Assembly (NCBI GenBank): GCA_900538765.1
Contig: UQAB01000015.1
Span: 1-40,048, forward strand
DNA: 40,048 nucleotides
Direction of reading: 5' to 3'
Source: an uncultured Azospirillum sp.
Lineage (GTDB): Bacteria; Pseudomonadota; Alphaproteobacteria; RF32; CAG-239
How positions within the stretch are numbered: the stretch's first letter is position 1; each line of letters begins with the position of its first letter. The position numbers were made by a program, and so were the translations under genes. Below, piece by piece: positions 23,952 through 32,801 of this stretch. Under the pieces are notes generated by a model, which was not told where the DNA came from, did no database searches, and saw only the letters and a program-made list of their open reading frames with translations.

Positions 23952-25348
23952 TGGAGCAGCTCAAAAGGTATTGGGAAATTGCCAAGCTGGCTTTGTTGCA
24001 GGAAAAAGCCGCCAAAGACAGCAAAATCAAAGGCATGAACGAGCATGAAAAAGAGTTTCTGCCGGCGGTGTTGGAAGTGACCGAGATGCCGCCGTCACAT
24101 GCCGCGCGGTTGTTGACATACGTCATCATGCTGATGTTTACGGTGCTGATTTTGTGGTCAATCTTAGGCAAAATCGACATTATCGCTACCTCGGCCGGAA
24201 AACTGATGCCGGCTTCAAACATCAAGACCATTCAAACCCTGACCGACAGTGAGATTGAAGAAATCTATGTTCAGGAAGGGCAATATGTCAAAGAGGGGCA
24301 AGACCTGATTAAATTTAACCAGACCGAGGTTCTGGCGAACATTAATCGGGTGGAAAACGAAATGGAAGCTTTGGAAATCGCGATTTCAAGGCTGAAAGCC
24401 CTGTTATCGGATGATCCGGAGAAGAATTTCAGCTATAATCCGGATATTGACGAATACCTGATTAAAATGCACACGGATTTGCTTAAAAGCCAGATGACCG
24501 AGAAAGCGGCCAAGATTGAAGTTCTGAACGGGCAGATTACCAAGGCTGAGAAAGAAAAAGACACCATTCAGGCTGATTTGACCCGCATTGAGAAACTGCT
24601 GCCGAGTGTGCAGGAGCGGATTGAGAAAAAGAAAATCCTCGTGGATAAGAAGCTTTTGGCGCGGCTGACTTTTCTGGAACAGGAAGAAGAATTAACCAAT
24701 TTGCAGGAACAGCGCAACGTACAGGCCAAGAAAATGGCGGAAACCGAGGCGAATATTGAATCGCTCAAAAAAGAACAGCGGCAATATCTGGCCGAGTTTG
24801 ACAAGAATGTCATGCAGGAGCTGACCGAAAGCCGCGAGAAGCTTGCGTCTTACCAGCAGGAACTGATTAAATATGAAGAAGCTTTGAAACGCACCATCGT
24901 TAAAGCGCCGCTTTCTGGCTATGTTCAGCAGCTGGTCTATCATACCAAGGGCGGCGTGGTCGAAACTGCCAAGCCGATTATGAACCTTGTGCCGGAAGAT
25001 TATAAACTCGAGGCCGAAGTGCAGATTTTGAACAAAGACATCGGCTTTGTGCGGCCGGAACAGGATGTAGAAATTAAAATCGACAGCTTTCCGTTCACCA
25101 AATACGGCACAATCAAAGGCAAAGTCCGCAATATCTCCGGTGATGCGATACAGGACGAAAAACTCGGTTTGGTATTTAATGCCCGGCTGACGCTCTTGGA
25201 TAACAAAATAAAAGCCGACGGGCAGATTATCCAACTCAAGCCCGGCATGAGCGTGACGGCGGAAATCAAAACCGGCAAACGCCGCGTGATTGAATATCTG
25301 CTCTCTCCGGTCATGAAATATCTCAACGAAAGTATGCGAGAGAGGTAA
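23948..25348 (+). CDS. Type I secretion adaptor, HlyD-type membrane fusion protein
   Basis: A 466-residue periplasmic adaptor that links the ABC exporter to an outer-membrane channel. A short cytosolic N-terminus and one membrane helix (about 57-76, LLTYVIMLMFTVLILWSIL) lead to a lipoyl half (EEIYVQEGQYVKEGQDL). A long coiled-coil hairpin (about 130-310, Glu/Lys/Leu-rich) is followed by the second lipoyl half (VKAPLSGYVQQL) and a beta-barrel end with LKPGMSVTAEIKTGKR. The ATG sits in the stop of the exporter (ATGA), so the two are co-translated. No TolC-like partner is seen in the window. Confidence 0.93.
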   Translation: MMEQLKRYWEIAKLALLQEKAAKDSKIKGMNEHEKEFLPAVLEVTEMPPSHAARLLTYVIMLMFTVLILWSILGKIDIIATSAGKLMPASNIKTIQTLTDSEIEEIYVQEGQYVKEGQDLIKFNQTEVLANINRVENEMEALEIAISRLKALLSDDPEKNFSYNPDIDEYLIKMHTDLLKSQMTEKAAKIEVLNGQITKAEKEKDTIQADLTRIEKLLPSVQERIEKKKILVDKKLLARLTFLEQEEELTNLQEQRNVQAKKMAETEANIESLKKEQRQYLAEFDKNVMQELTESREKLASYQQELIKYEEALKRTIVKAPLSGYVQQLVYHTKGGVVETAKPIMNLVPEDYKLEAEVQILNKDIGFVRPEQDVEIKIDSFPFTKYGTIKGKVRNISGDAIQDEKLGLVFNARLTLLDNKIKADGQIIQLKPGMSVTAEIKTGKRRVIEYLLSPVMKYLNESMRER

Positions 25349-25351
25349 AAG

Positions 25352-25830
25352 ATGGAAGATTTGAGAAAATATTATCAAGAAAAGCGTCTTCATCAAGAAA
25401 ATCTTGGTAACATTGAAGAAAATCAAATGCTTCAACATACTATTGATTTTGCCAAAATGGGGGTAAGAGGCGTTTTTATCCTCAACGGAACAGCTGCCAT
25501 CTCTTTATTAACGCTTTTCACTCATATAATTCTTGAAGAAAAATATGATATCGCTTCGGGTATTTGCTGGGCTACAATGATTTTTGCAGGAGGGGCTGCT
25601 TTAGCCTGTTTAAGCCTTTTATTTGCCTGGACTGCTCAGGGAAAGTATCAAGTAATAAAGGTTTTTTTTACCAGACGGTTGCCTTAGTTTTCTGTCTTTT
25701 TTCATTTATAACTTTTTTCGTTGGAATATATCAAACCTACAATACTCTTGAAAATGCTATGTACTCTTCAAATTCTAAACAAGAAATTGAAGGGGTAGAT
25801 ACTAAGCAAGAAAGTGATTTATCTAAATGA
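25352..25830 (+). CDS. Membrane protein split by a -1 frameshift at a T8 run
   Basis: The first frame (25352-25687) codes an N-terminal coiled region and two membrane helices (GVFILNGTAAISLLTLF, CWATMIFAGGAALACLSLL). It then ends soon after a run of eight T (25662-25669). The -1 frame continues with a third helix (TVALVFCLFSFITFFVGIY) and a hydrophilic tail to 25830. With one more T the two join into one protein of about 159 residues. It follows hlyD by three bases, so it belongs to the exporter operon. Function unknown. The split could be a fresh mutation, phase variation, or slippage on T-TTT-TTT. Confidence 0.6.
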
Positions 25831-25862
25831 AGTTATTTTAAAAGAATTGCATTCAGTTAAAA

Positions 25863-26114
25863 ATGTGTCATTATTCAAAAAAATTCTCAAATTTTTCCGC
25901 CAATTTATATGTTCGTGCTTTTTTGACTGCTTTGCCCCTGCTGGTTGCGGCTGATAACGATACTGTCGTGCCGCCGCAGGAAGTTCGCAGACTATACAGC
26001 CGTCTTCCCGTTCTCAAGTATATGGCCATAATTGTCAACAGCAGCCATAATTTTGTCAGCGGCCAAAATCAGGATGATTTGGCGGCGGCGATTGGTTCTT
26101 TTTTGAGGGAATAA
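25863..26114 (+). pseudogene. C-terminal remnant of an alpha/beta hydrolase
   Basis: From about 25905 the frame gives PLLVAADNDTVVPPQEVRRL and NSSHNFVSGQ, the pattern around the catalytic Asp and His of alpha/beta hydrolases. The nucleophile half and lid are missing, and the first 15 residues look like unrelated upstream DNA. It is probably a broken gene end left by rearrangement near the secretion locus. A good terminator follows. Confidence 0.5.
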
Positions 26115-26146
26115 ACTGTTTTGCGCCTTATTAATCCCAAATCCGG

Positions 26147-26171
26147 CCTGCCCAACAGGCAGGATTTTTTT
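26147..26171 (+). terminator. Intrinsic terminator
   Basis: CCTGCC, loop CAACA, GGCAGG, then A and seven T. It ends the type I secretion region. Confidence 0.8.
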
Positions 26172-26218
26172 GTTGATAGGGGTGAATATTTTCTTGGACA
26201 AAAAATGAAAAATTTTGC

Positions 26219-26247
26219 TTGTGCGAGGTAAGGAAATGTGGTATTAT
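26219..26247 (+). promoter_or_regulatory. Candidate promoter
   Basis: TTGTGC, 17 bases, TATTAT, about 47 bases before the start of the membrane protein at 26294. The -35 box is weak. Confidence 0.35.
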
Positions 26248-26293
26248 TAAATTGTAAAGGTAAATATTATGTCTAATTAAATACATTATAATT

Positions 26294-26698
26294 ATGAAAA
26301 GAAAAAATAAAAAAATTTTGTTCTTGGTGTCTGAGGCTGTTTTAGCGGGTACATCTGTGTTTGGAATGACGGTGGTGCTTTTTGATCTGATGCCGGATTT
26401 TCCCCGCTATGTGATAATTATTTGCGCTTTGCTGGTTGCTTTGAGCAAGGCAATAACTTATTTTAAGGTCCAGAAAAAATTTGGCGCAGATACTCGGGTT
26501 GATTTGCAGCATTTTGACAATGAGGCAATGAATTGGGCGTTTATGTGTCTTTATTGGCTGTTCTTGGAGATACAGGATGTCTTTTTGGCTGGCGTTTTGT
26601 GTCTTTGCGCTCTGGTCGGGTGTTTGGTCAGTTTTTTCGGTGTGCTCAGGCATTACAAGCCTTGCCGCGTGAAATTTGCCGATAAGCCGTCAAAATAA
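26294..26698 (+). CDS. Hypothetical membrane protein, 134 residues
   Basis: Four probable membrane helices: ILFLVSEAVLAGTSVFGMTVVL near residues 8-29, YVIIICALLVALSKAITYF, WAFMCLYWLFLEI and FLAGVLCLCALVGCLVSFF. The start MKRKNKK is typical for a positive-inside N-terminus. No family recognised. No strong ribosome site is visible ahead of the ATG. It is monocistronic, between its own candidate promoter and a terminator. Confidence 0.6.
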   Translation: MKRKNKKILFLVSEAVLAGTSVFGMTVVLFDLMPDFPRYVIIICALLVALSKAITYFKVQKKFGADTRVDLQHFDNEAMNWAFMCLYWLFLEIQDVFLAGVLCLCALVGCLVSFFGVLRHYKPCRVKFADKPSK

Positions 26699-26720
26699 CG
26701 CTTTGCGGAGCAGAATTTAT

Positions 26721-26757
26721 CCCGTTTGGAACGACATTCGTTCCGGCGGGTTTTTTT
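26721..26757 (+). terminator. Intrinsic terminator
   Basis: CCCG, then GGAACG/CGTTCC around ACATT, then CGGG, followed by seven T. Confidence 0.8.
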
Positions 26758-26811
26758 GTGCCAGACCAGCGGCAGGAAAGACCGATATGAATATTGTCTA
26801 AACAAAAAAAC

Positions 26812-26840
26812 TTGCTTTTGTCAAAAAAATGTGTTATCGT
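26812..26840 (+). promoter_or_regulatory. Candidate promoter of the repeat-protein gene
   Basis: TTGCTT, 17 bases, TATCGT, about 45 bases ahead of the start codon at 26885. Confidence 0.4.
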
Positions 26841-26884
26841 GCACATGATAAAATACAATTATGTTTAATTAAAATTAACTTATT

Positions 26885-27934
26885 ATGGAAAAGACATACA
26901 TAGAAGTTTATGATGGTCTAAAAAAAGTTTCTGTTCTGAAGGAAATCATCAAATTTACGAAAAAAGATTTTATTCAGCCTAACGCAAGCGACTTTATTTT
27001 AAACGCGGTGAGGCAAGAAGAGGGAAAAGCTTCGGAAACAATAATTCCCGAAGATCTTATTGTCGAGTTTTTTAAGCTGCCAAATGTAACGGAGATTGCG
27101 CTTGAGTATGTCAAACATGGACACAAGTTTAGCGAATATGCGCAGTTCAAAGTCTTTAAGCTGCCAAACGCGGCTGAGATTATATTTGAATATGTCAAAC
27201 ACGAGCACAAGCTTTGCGGCTATGCGCAGATTGAAGTTTTTAAACTGCCAAACGCAGCGGAGATTATACTTGAATGTGTCAAACACGGACATGAGCTTGA
27301 CAAATGTGTACACAGCAAAATTTTTACTCTGTCAAATGTCGGCGATATTATGCTTGAGTATGCCAAACACGGTTGGATTCTCAGTAATGATGCACAATAT
27401 AAGGTATTTAAGCTGCCCAATGCCAACGAGATCATGTTAGAGTATACCAAACACTACGTTTGTCTCAGCGGCTATGCACAGCTCAAGATCTTCAATTTGC
27501 CGGATGCCGATGAGATAGTGTATCAGTGTCTTCAAAATGGCAGTATTTATACTGAGGATGCACTGCTTAAACTCCTTGATCTGCCATATGCCGAAGCGCT
27601 TATGAGCATACCTTGTGACAAAAAACAGTTCACAATCTTTGCTTCCGTGCGAGAAAAAATCTCTAAAATGCCCAATGCGGACGAAATCGTTAGGCAAGTA
27701 GGAAACAGTTTCCTTTTCGACTGTGATGAATTGCAAAAGAAGCTCAATAATCGCGAGTCATTAAGCGAAGAAGAGTTGAAAGATACTCTCGAAATGCACA
27801 GGCTAATACAAGAAAAAGTGCAGCAGCGATGGGAGAACTTAAAAATTGAAAGGAATGACTTTCTCAAAGAACAGGAAAAAAGGCGACGCAGATTCAACGA
27901 AATAAAGGAAAAATCTGCTCTTTCAGAAGTGTAG
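26885..27934 (+). CDS. Protein of tandem 28-residue repeats
   Basis: A 349-residue protein. From about residue 62 to 270 it consists of seven to eight repeats of 28 residues. The pattern is F-K-L-P-N-A-x-E-I-x-x-E-Y-V-K-H-G-H followed by a short helix ending in Y-A-Q-x-K-V. Later repeats drift (NLPDADEIVYQCLQNGS, KMPNADEIVRQV). The C-terminal 70 residues are charged and coiled-coil-like (EKVQQRWENLKIERNDFLKE). No signal peptide and no enzyme motif. Two helices per repeat suggest an alpha-solenoid scaffold for protein binding. I do not recognise the family. No clear ribosome site precedes the ATG. It lies between its own promoter-like sequence and terminator, in what seems to be a piece inserted beside duplicated histidine-phosphatase fragments. 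Confidence 0.65.
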   Translation: MEKTYIEVYDGLKKVSVLKEIIKFTKKDFIQPNASDFILNAVRQEEGKASETIIPEDLIVEFFKLPNVTEIALEYVKHGHKFSEYAQFKVFKLPNAAEIIFEYVKHEHKLCGYAQIEVFKLPNAAEIILECVKHGHELDKCVHSKIFTLSNVGDIMLEYAKHGWILSNDAQYKVFKLPNANEIMLEYTKHYVCLSGYAQLKIFNLPDADEIVYQCLQNGSIYTEDALLKLLDLPYAEALMSIPCDKKQFTIFASVREKISKMPNADEIVRQVGNSFLFDCDELQKKLNNRESLSEEELKDTLEMHRLIQEKVQQRWENLKIERNDFLKEQEKRRRRFNEIKEKSALSEV

Positions 27935-27958
27935 TCAAACAATAGATTTTTTTAATTC

Positions 27959-28001
27959 AAAAGCGGTTGTTCCGATATGGAACAACCGCTTTTATTTTTT
28001 T
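27959..28001 (+). terminator. Strong intrinsic terminator
   Basis: A perfect 15-bp stem (AAAAGCGGTTGTTCC), loop GATAT, then A and seven T. Confidence 0.9.
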
Positions 28002-28014
28002 GTCGGGCAGTGAG

Positions 28015-28100
28015 GCAGGCGGACATTCCACATGCGCAGATTATTCGCCTTGTTGCCGAAAACGGCAAATTGAGCCTGCTTTGAAAGGCAGACGGGGCGG
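28015..28100 (+). repeat. 86-bp copy of the 3' end of the histidine phosphatase gene
   Basis: Identical to 28775-28860, which spans the last 70 bases of the phosphatase gene and 16 bases beyond. Here there is no gene in front of it, so it is a fragment left by duplication or insertion. Confidence 0.9.
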
Positions 28101-28180
28101 GTAAGGTGCAGAAGGGGAAAAGTGGAGCAGAGAATGGCAGAAGAGAGAGGTAAAATAAGGAAAAAAACAGTTATCGAGAT

Positions 28181-28222
28181 TTGTCGTCTTCATAATTTAT
28201 TTTGTCGTCTTCATAATTTATT
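28181..28222. repeat. Tandem 21-bp duplication
   Basis: TTGTCGTCTTCATAATTTATT occurs twice head to tail, about 50 bases before the phosphatase start codon, in the likely promoter region. Confidence 0.85.
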
Positions 28223-28271
28223 TAGTTATGGTATGGAATAATGGCAGCATATCCAAGGTGAGGAAATTAAA

Positions 28272-28844
28272 ATGCGTGTTTTTTTGTATCTTTTTCGGCA
28301 CGGACAGACCGATATGAATATTGTCCGCCGTTACCAGGGGCAGTTGCTAAATGAAAAACTGAATGCGGAGGGAGTTAAACAAGCAAAAGAGCTGGCGGTT
28401 TCTTTTGCTGACTGTCCTCTGGAAATTATTTATTCCAGCCCGCTGCGACGCGCCTATGAAACGGCGCGCATTCTGCAAGATTACCGCGGTGTGCCTTTAC
28501 GGGTAGCGTATGATTTGATTGAGGCCGACCATGGCGTGGCAGATGGCATGCTGCGAGAGGAAATTGTTGCCGCGTATCCGGAAGAGTTCCGCTGCTGGCG
28601 GAATTTGGAGGAGGCGTTTATTGATTCCCGTTTTGAAAGAGGCGAAAGTAAAAGAGAAATCAGGAACCGGGCGGTCAGGGTTTTGTTGGATATTGCTTCC
28701 TGCGGCCATACGCATATTGCCGTTGCAACTCATTCTATGGTTTTGCGCTGTTTGCTGACATATTTCGGAAAGCTGCAGGCGGACATTCCACATGCGCAGA
28801 TTATTCGCCTTGTTGCCGAAAACGGCAAATTGAGCCTGCTTTGA
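28272..28844 (+). CDS. Histidine phosphatase (phosphoglycerate mutase-like) family protein
   Basis: A 190-residue member of the histidine phosphatase superfamily, which works through a phosphohistidine. Seen are the catalytic LFRHGQTDMN (R9-H10-G11), SSPLRRAYETA with the second Arg, E84 in DLIEADHG and the second His in VATHSMVLR. Length and motifs fit GpmB/CobC-like phosphatases rather than the larger glycolytic GpmA. The substrate cannot be read from the sequence. GAGG precedes the ATG. Its final 70 bases are repeated 760 bases upstream, and a 19-base piece of its 5' part (28307-28325) recurs at 26780-26798. Confidence 0.88.
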   Translation: MRVFLYLFRHGQTDMNIVRRYQGQLLNEKLNAEGVKQAKELAVSFADCPLEIIYSSPLRRAYETARILQDYRGVPLRVAYDLIEADHGVADGMLREEIVAAYPEEFRCWRNLEEAFIDSRFERGESKREIRNRAVRVLLDIASCGHTHIAVATHSMVLRCLLTYFGKLQADIPHAQIIRLVAENGKLSLL

Positions 28845-28860
28845 AAGGCAGACGGGGCGG
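28775..28860 (+). repeat. 86-bp repeat, in-gene copy
   Basis: Partner of 28015-28100, perfect identity. Covers the end of the phosphatase gene and the first bases after its stop. Confidence 0.9.
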
Positions 28861-29054
28861 ACAAGGCCGGCGGGGCGGTTGGCGCGGTCTTGTCAGGTGT
28901 GGCAGTTTTTATTCATGGATGTGCTTTTTTTGATGGATTTTTGAATCTTTTGGTGGTATAAAGCGCGCATAGAGAATCTGTGAGGCTCTATGGTTTGCTT
29001 TTTTGTGTGCAAACTAAAGCTTATTAATTAACTAACTTTAAGGAAAATAACATA

Positions 29055-32000
29055 ATGTCTGAAGTTAAGATGAAAATGATGGACGGTAACGAAGCCGCGG
29101 CTTCCGTTGCCCACCGCATGAACGAAGTCTGCGTTATTTACCCGATTACCCCGTCTTCTCCGATGGGCGAATGGGCTGATGCGTGGTCTGCCGCCAACCA
29201 GAAAAACCTCTGGGGCGTTGTTCCTGAAGTTCAGGAAATGCAGTCCGAAGCCGGTGCCGCCGGTGCCTGCCACGGCGCTTTGCAGGCCGGTTCTTTGACA
29301 ACCACCTTTACTGCTTCTCAGGGCTTGCTCCTGATGATTCCGAACATGTATAAAATCGCCGGCGAACTGTCGCCGTTTGTTATGCATGTTGCCGCCCGTT
29401 CTCTGGCTTATCATGCTTTGTCAATCTTCGGCGACCATTCAGACGTTATGTCCTGCCGCCAGACAGGTTTTGCAATGCTTTGCTCCAACTCGGTTCAGGA
29501 AGTTCATGACTTTGCCGCGATTGCCCAGTCTTCAACACTGCGTGCCCGCGTTCCGTTCATGCATTTCTTTGACGGTTTCCGTACTTCTCACGAAATCAAG
29601 AAAATCAAACTGCTGTCCGATGACGATTTGAGAGCAATGCTTGACGGCATTAACGTTAATTTTGTTGCTGACCATGCACTGCGCCCGGAAGCTCCGGTTA
29701 TCCGCGGTACGGCTCAGAACCCGGACGTTTTCTTCCAGGGTCGCGAAGCCTGCAATAAATATTATGATGCTGTTGAAGGCATTGTTCAGGAAGAAATGGA
29801 CAAGTTTGCAAAAATCAGCGGCCGTCAGTACAATGTCGTTGACTATGTCGGTCCGAAAGACGCCGAACAGGTTATCGTTATTATGGGTTCCGGCGCGGAA
29901 ACGGTTGAAGAAACCATTAATTATCTCAACAACAACGGTTACAAAGTCGGTTTGGTCAAAGTTCACCTGTACCGTCCGTTCCCGACCAAGTCTTTCCTGA
30001 AGGCTTTGCCGGAATCCGTCAAGACAGTCAGCGTTCTCGACAGAACAAAAGAATCCGGTTCTATCGGTGAACCTTTGTATCTTGATGTTGTTGCCACATT
30101 GACACAGGCTTTTGCCAACGGCGAAATCAAAGCTATGCCGAGAATCGTCGGCGGACGCTACGGCCTGTCTTCTAAAGAATTTACCCCGGGTATGGTTAAA
30201 GCCGTTTATGACAACGGTGCTGCCGTTAAACCGTTGAACGGTTTCTCCGTCGGTATTGAAGACGATGTTACCCACAAATCTCTGCCGTTCAGCGATGATA
30301 TCGACACTGAGGGCAAGGATGTTGTCCGTGCTGTTTTCTTTGGCTTGGGTGCAGACGGTACTGTTGGTGCCAACAAAAACTCAATTAAGATTATTGCCGA
30401 AGACGCCGGCAAATACGGTCAGGGCTATTTCGTTTACGACTCCCGCAAATCCGGTTCCATGACGACTTCTCACCTGCGTTTCTCCGATAATCCGATTAAA
30501 GCGGCTTATCTGATTAACAAGGCTGATTTTGTCGCCTGCCACCAGTTCCCGTTCATGTCTAAAGTAGACATTTTGAAAATTGCCAAACCGGGTGCTACTT
30601 TCCTGTTGAATGCTCCTTATGACGGACAGGAAGTTTGGAAGCACCTGCCGCGCGAAGTTCAGCAGCAGATTATTGACAAGAAGATCAACTTCTACTCAAT
30701 CAATGCTGTTGATGTTGCCCGCAAGACCGGCATGGGTCAGCGCATTAACACCATTATGCAGACCTGCTTCTTCGCCATTTCCAACATTTTGCCGAAAGAC
30801 GAAGCAATCGCGCAGATTAAAAACGCTATTAAGAAGACTTACAGCAAGAAGGGCGATGCTATCGTTCAGAAGAACTTTGCTGCTGTTGACGCTACTTTGG
30901 AACATCTGACGAAAATTGACGTTCCGGCTCAGGCTGATTCTGCTATCCGTATGCAGGCTCCGGTTCCGGCTGATGCTCCTGAATTTGTCAAGAAGCTGAC
31001 AGGTGAACTGATTGCCGACCGCGGCAACGAGTTGCCGGTTTCCGCTTTTGCCGAAGTCGCCGACGGTACTTGGCCGACAGCAACAACTCAGTATGAAAAA
31101 CGCTGTATCGCAACCGAAATCCCGGTTTGGGATCCGGATACCTGTATCCAGTGCGGTAAGTGCTCTATTGTTTGCCCGCACGCTGTTATCCGTATGAAGG
31201 TTGCTTCTGAAGAAGAACTCAAGAACGCGCCGAAAGGCTTTAAGTCTGCTCCTTACAAAGGAAAAGAATTTGCCGGCAAGCAGTTCATCTGGCAGATGTC
31301 TCCGGAAGACTGCACAGGCTGCGGTATCTGCGTCAGCGCCTGCCCGGCCAAGAACAAGGCTGATCCTTCCCGCAAGGCTATCAATATGGATCATATCGAA
31401 AACCATCTGGATGAGCAGAAAGAGTGCTGGAAGTTCTTTGAAACACTGCCTTATGTAAAACGTACCGAAGTTGCCAAGAATCTGCCGAAGACAACGCAGA
31501 TGATTCAGCCGTTGTTCGAATTCTCCGGTGCTTGCGCAGGCTGCGGCGAAACGCCTTACATCAAATTGCTGACACAGCTCTTTGGTGACAGAATGGTTGT
31601 TGCCAATGCAACCGGCTGTTCTTCAATTTACTCAGGCAACCTGCCGACGACCCCGTACGCCAAGGATGAAAAAGGCCATGGTCCGGCTTGGGCGAACTCT
31701 TTGTTTGAAGACAACGCCGAATTCGGTTTGGGTATGAGATTCTCCATCGACCAGCAGGAAAATGTTGCAAAATCTCTGCTGAACAATCTGAAAGACAAAA
31801 TTGGCGCCGAGTTGGCTGAAAAGATTTTGGCCAATCCGCAGGCTACCGATGCCGAGATTGACGCTCAGCGCGGCCTTGTTGCCGAACTTCGCGCTAAACT
31901 GGCTGGTATGAATGATGCGGAAGCCAAGCATTTGAGCAAGATTGCCGACTACCTGATTAAGAAATCTGTTTGGATTATCGGCGGTGACGGCTGGGCTTAT

Positions 32001-32615
32001 GATATCGGCTTCGGCGGTTTGGATCACGCTATCGCTTCCGGCAAGAATGTTAATATTCTTGTTATTGATACGGGCGTTTACTCCAACACCGGCGGACAGC
32101 AGTCCAAGGCTACCCCGATGGGTGCTTCTGCTAAGTTTGCGACAGCCGGTAAGGAACTGCCGAAGAAAGATTTGGCGATGATTGCCATGTCTTACGGTAA
32201 TGTTTATGTGGCTCAGGTTGCCATGGGTGCTAACGACTCTCAGGTTATTAAAGCTATGAACGAAGCGGAAGCATTTGACGGTCCGTCCATCATTATTGCT
32301 TACTCTCACTGTATCGCTCAGGGCTTCAATCTGGCTGACGGTCTGGATCACCAGAAAGCCGCCGTTGAAACCGGCAGCTGGCCGCTGTACCGCTACAACC
32401 CGAACAACATTAAAGACGGCAAGGCGCCTTTGACCCTTGATTCAAAAGCTCCGTCCCGTCCGTTGTCCGACTTTATGTCCAATGAAGTTCGTTTCCAGAT
32501 TGTCAACAAGATGAATCCGGAACGCTATGAATCTCTGATGGAAAAATCATCCGAGAACCTCAAAGCTAAACGCGAGCTGTTGGAACATATGGCTGAGTTC
32601 AAAGTTCAGGAATAA
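29055..32615 (+). CDS. nifJ: Pyruvate:ferredoxin (flavodoxin) oxidoreductase, one-chain
   Basis: A 1186-residue enzyme that oxidises pyruvate to acetyl-CoA and CO2 and reduces ferredoxin or flavodoxin, the usual route in anaerobes. All domains of the one-chain form are present: pyruvate/TPP part with YPITPSSPMGEWAD near residue 31, domain II and III, a two-cluster ferredoxin part with CIQCGKCSIVCPH (697) and CTGCGICVSACPAK (753), then CAGCGE (827) of the third cluster and the TPP-binding GGDGWAYDIGFGGL (976-989) and NTGGQQSKATP. Length is normal for the family. AGGAAAATAAC precedes the ATG. Codon use is more biased and GC-richer than in the accessory genes, as expected of a highly expressed enzyme. 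Monocistronic with a strong terminator. Confidence 0.97.
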   Translation: MSEVKMKMMDGNEAAASVAHRMNEVCVIYPITPSSPMGEWADAWSAANQKNLWGVVPEVQEMQSEAGAAGACHGALQAGSLTTTFTASQGLLLMIPNMYKIAGELSPFVMHVAARSLAYHALSIFGDHSDVMSCRQTGFAMLCSNSVQEVHDFAAIAQSSTLRARVPFMHFFDGFRTSHEIKKIKLLSDDDLRAMLDGINVNFVADHALRPEAPVIRGTAQNPDVFFQGREACNKYYDAVEGIVQEEMDKFAKISGRQYNVVDYVGPKDAEQVIVIMGSGAETVEETINYLNNNGYKVGLVKVHLYRPFPTKSFLKALPESVKTVSVLDRTKESGSIGEPLYLDVVATLTQAFANGEIKAMPRIVGGRYGLSSKEFTPGMVKAVYDNGAAVKPLNGFSVGIEDDVTHKSLPFSDDIDTEGKDVVRAVFFGLGADGTVGANKNSIKIIAEDAGKYGQGYFVYDSRKSGSMTTSHLRFSDNPIKAAYLINKADFVACHQFPFMSKVDILKIAKPGATFLLNAPYDGQEVWKHLPREVQQQIIDKKINFYSINAVDVARKTGMGQRINTIMQTCFFAISNILPKDEAIAQIKNAIKKTYSKKGDAIVQKNFAAVDATLEHLTKIDVPAQADSAIRMQAPVPADAPEFVKKLTGELIADRGNELPVSAFAEVADGTWPTATTQYEKRCIATEIPVWDPDTCIQCGKCSIVCPHAVIRMKVASEEELKNAPKGFKSAPYKGKEFAGKQFIWQMSPEDCTGCGICVSACPAKNKADPSRKAINMDHIENHLDEQKECWKFFETLPYVKRTEVAKNLPKTTQMIQPLFEFSGACAGCGETPYIKLLTQLFGDRMVVANATGCSSIYSGNLPTTPYAKDEKGHGPAWANSLFEDNAEFGLGMRFSIDQQENVAKSLLNNLKDKIGAELAEKILANPQATDAEIDAQRGLVAELRAKLAGMNDAEAKHLSKIADYLIKKSVWIIGGDGWAYDIGFGGLDHAIASGKNVNILVIDTGVYSNTGGQQSKATPMGASAKFATAGKELPKKDLAMIAMSYGNVYVAQVAMGANDSQVIKAMNEAEAFDGPSIIIAYSHCIAQGFNLADGLDHQKAAVETGSWPLYRYNPNNIKDGKAPLTLDSKAPSRPLSDFMSNEVRFQIVNKMNPERYESLMEKSSENLKAKRELLEHMAEFKVQE

Positions 32616-32638
32616 TTTTGTTATTTCTGTTGAGCTTG

Positions 32639-32672
32639 AAAATGCCCCGGGGTTTTTCCTCGGGGCATTTTT
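32639..32672 (+). terminator. Intrinsic terminator after nifJ
   Basis: AAAATGCCCCG..GG, T-rich loop, CC..CGGGGCATTTTT. Confidence 0.9.
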
Positions 32673-32792
32673 GCAGGCACGGCCTGCTGCGCACCCGCGG
32701 GGTGAGCGGCGGGGAGCCCCCGCGGGCGCAAATTAGCCGCTGGTTGTCCTGTACATAATGAAGCACTACGTGCGCCTTGTGCCTGCCGGGAG
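32673..32792. repeat. GC-rich mosaic intergenic repeat, copy 2
   Basis: Contains all modules of the family: GCAGGCACGGCCTG, CACCCGCGGGGTGAGCGG, GCGGGGAGCCCCCGCGGGCG, GCCGCTGGTTGTC, AAGCACTACGTGCG and CTGCCGGGAG. Each is itself a short palindrome or half of one. Follows directly after the nifJ terminator. Confidence 0.75.
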
Positions 32793-32801
32793 AAAGAGAA
32801 A

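Noticed and set aside
27096..27440. Second coding frame inside the 28-residue repeat gene
   Set aside because: The shadow frames on both strands repeat only because the DNA is repetitive; they lack ribosome sites.
29532..30275. Long minus-strand frames opposite nifJ
   Set aside because: Antisense to a complete, well-recognised gene with biased codons, which produces such frames; no promoter or ribosome site.
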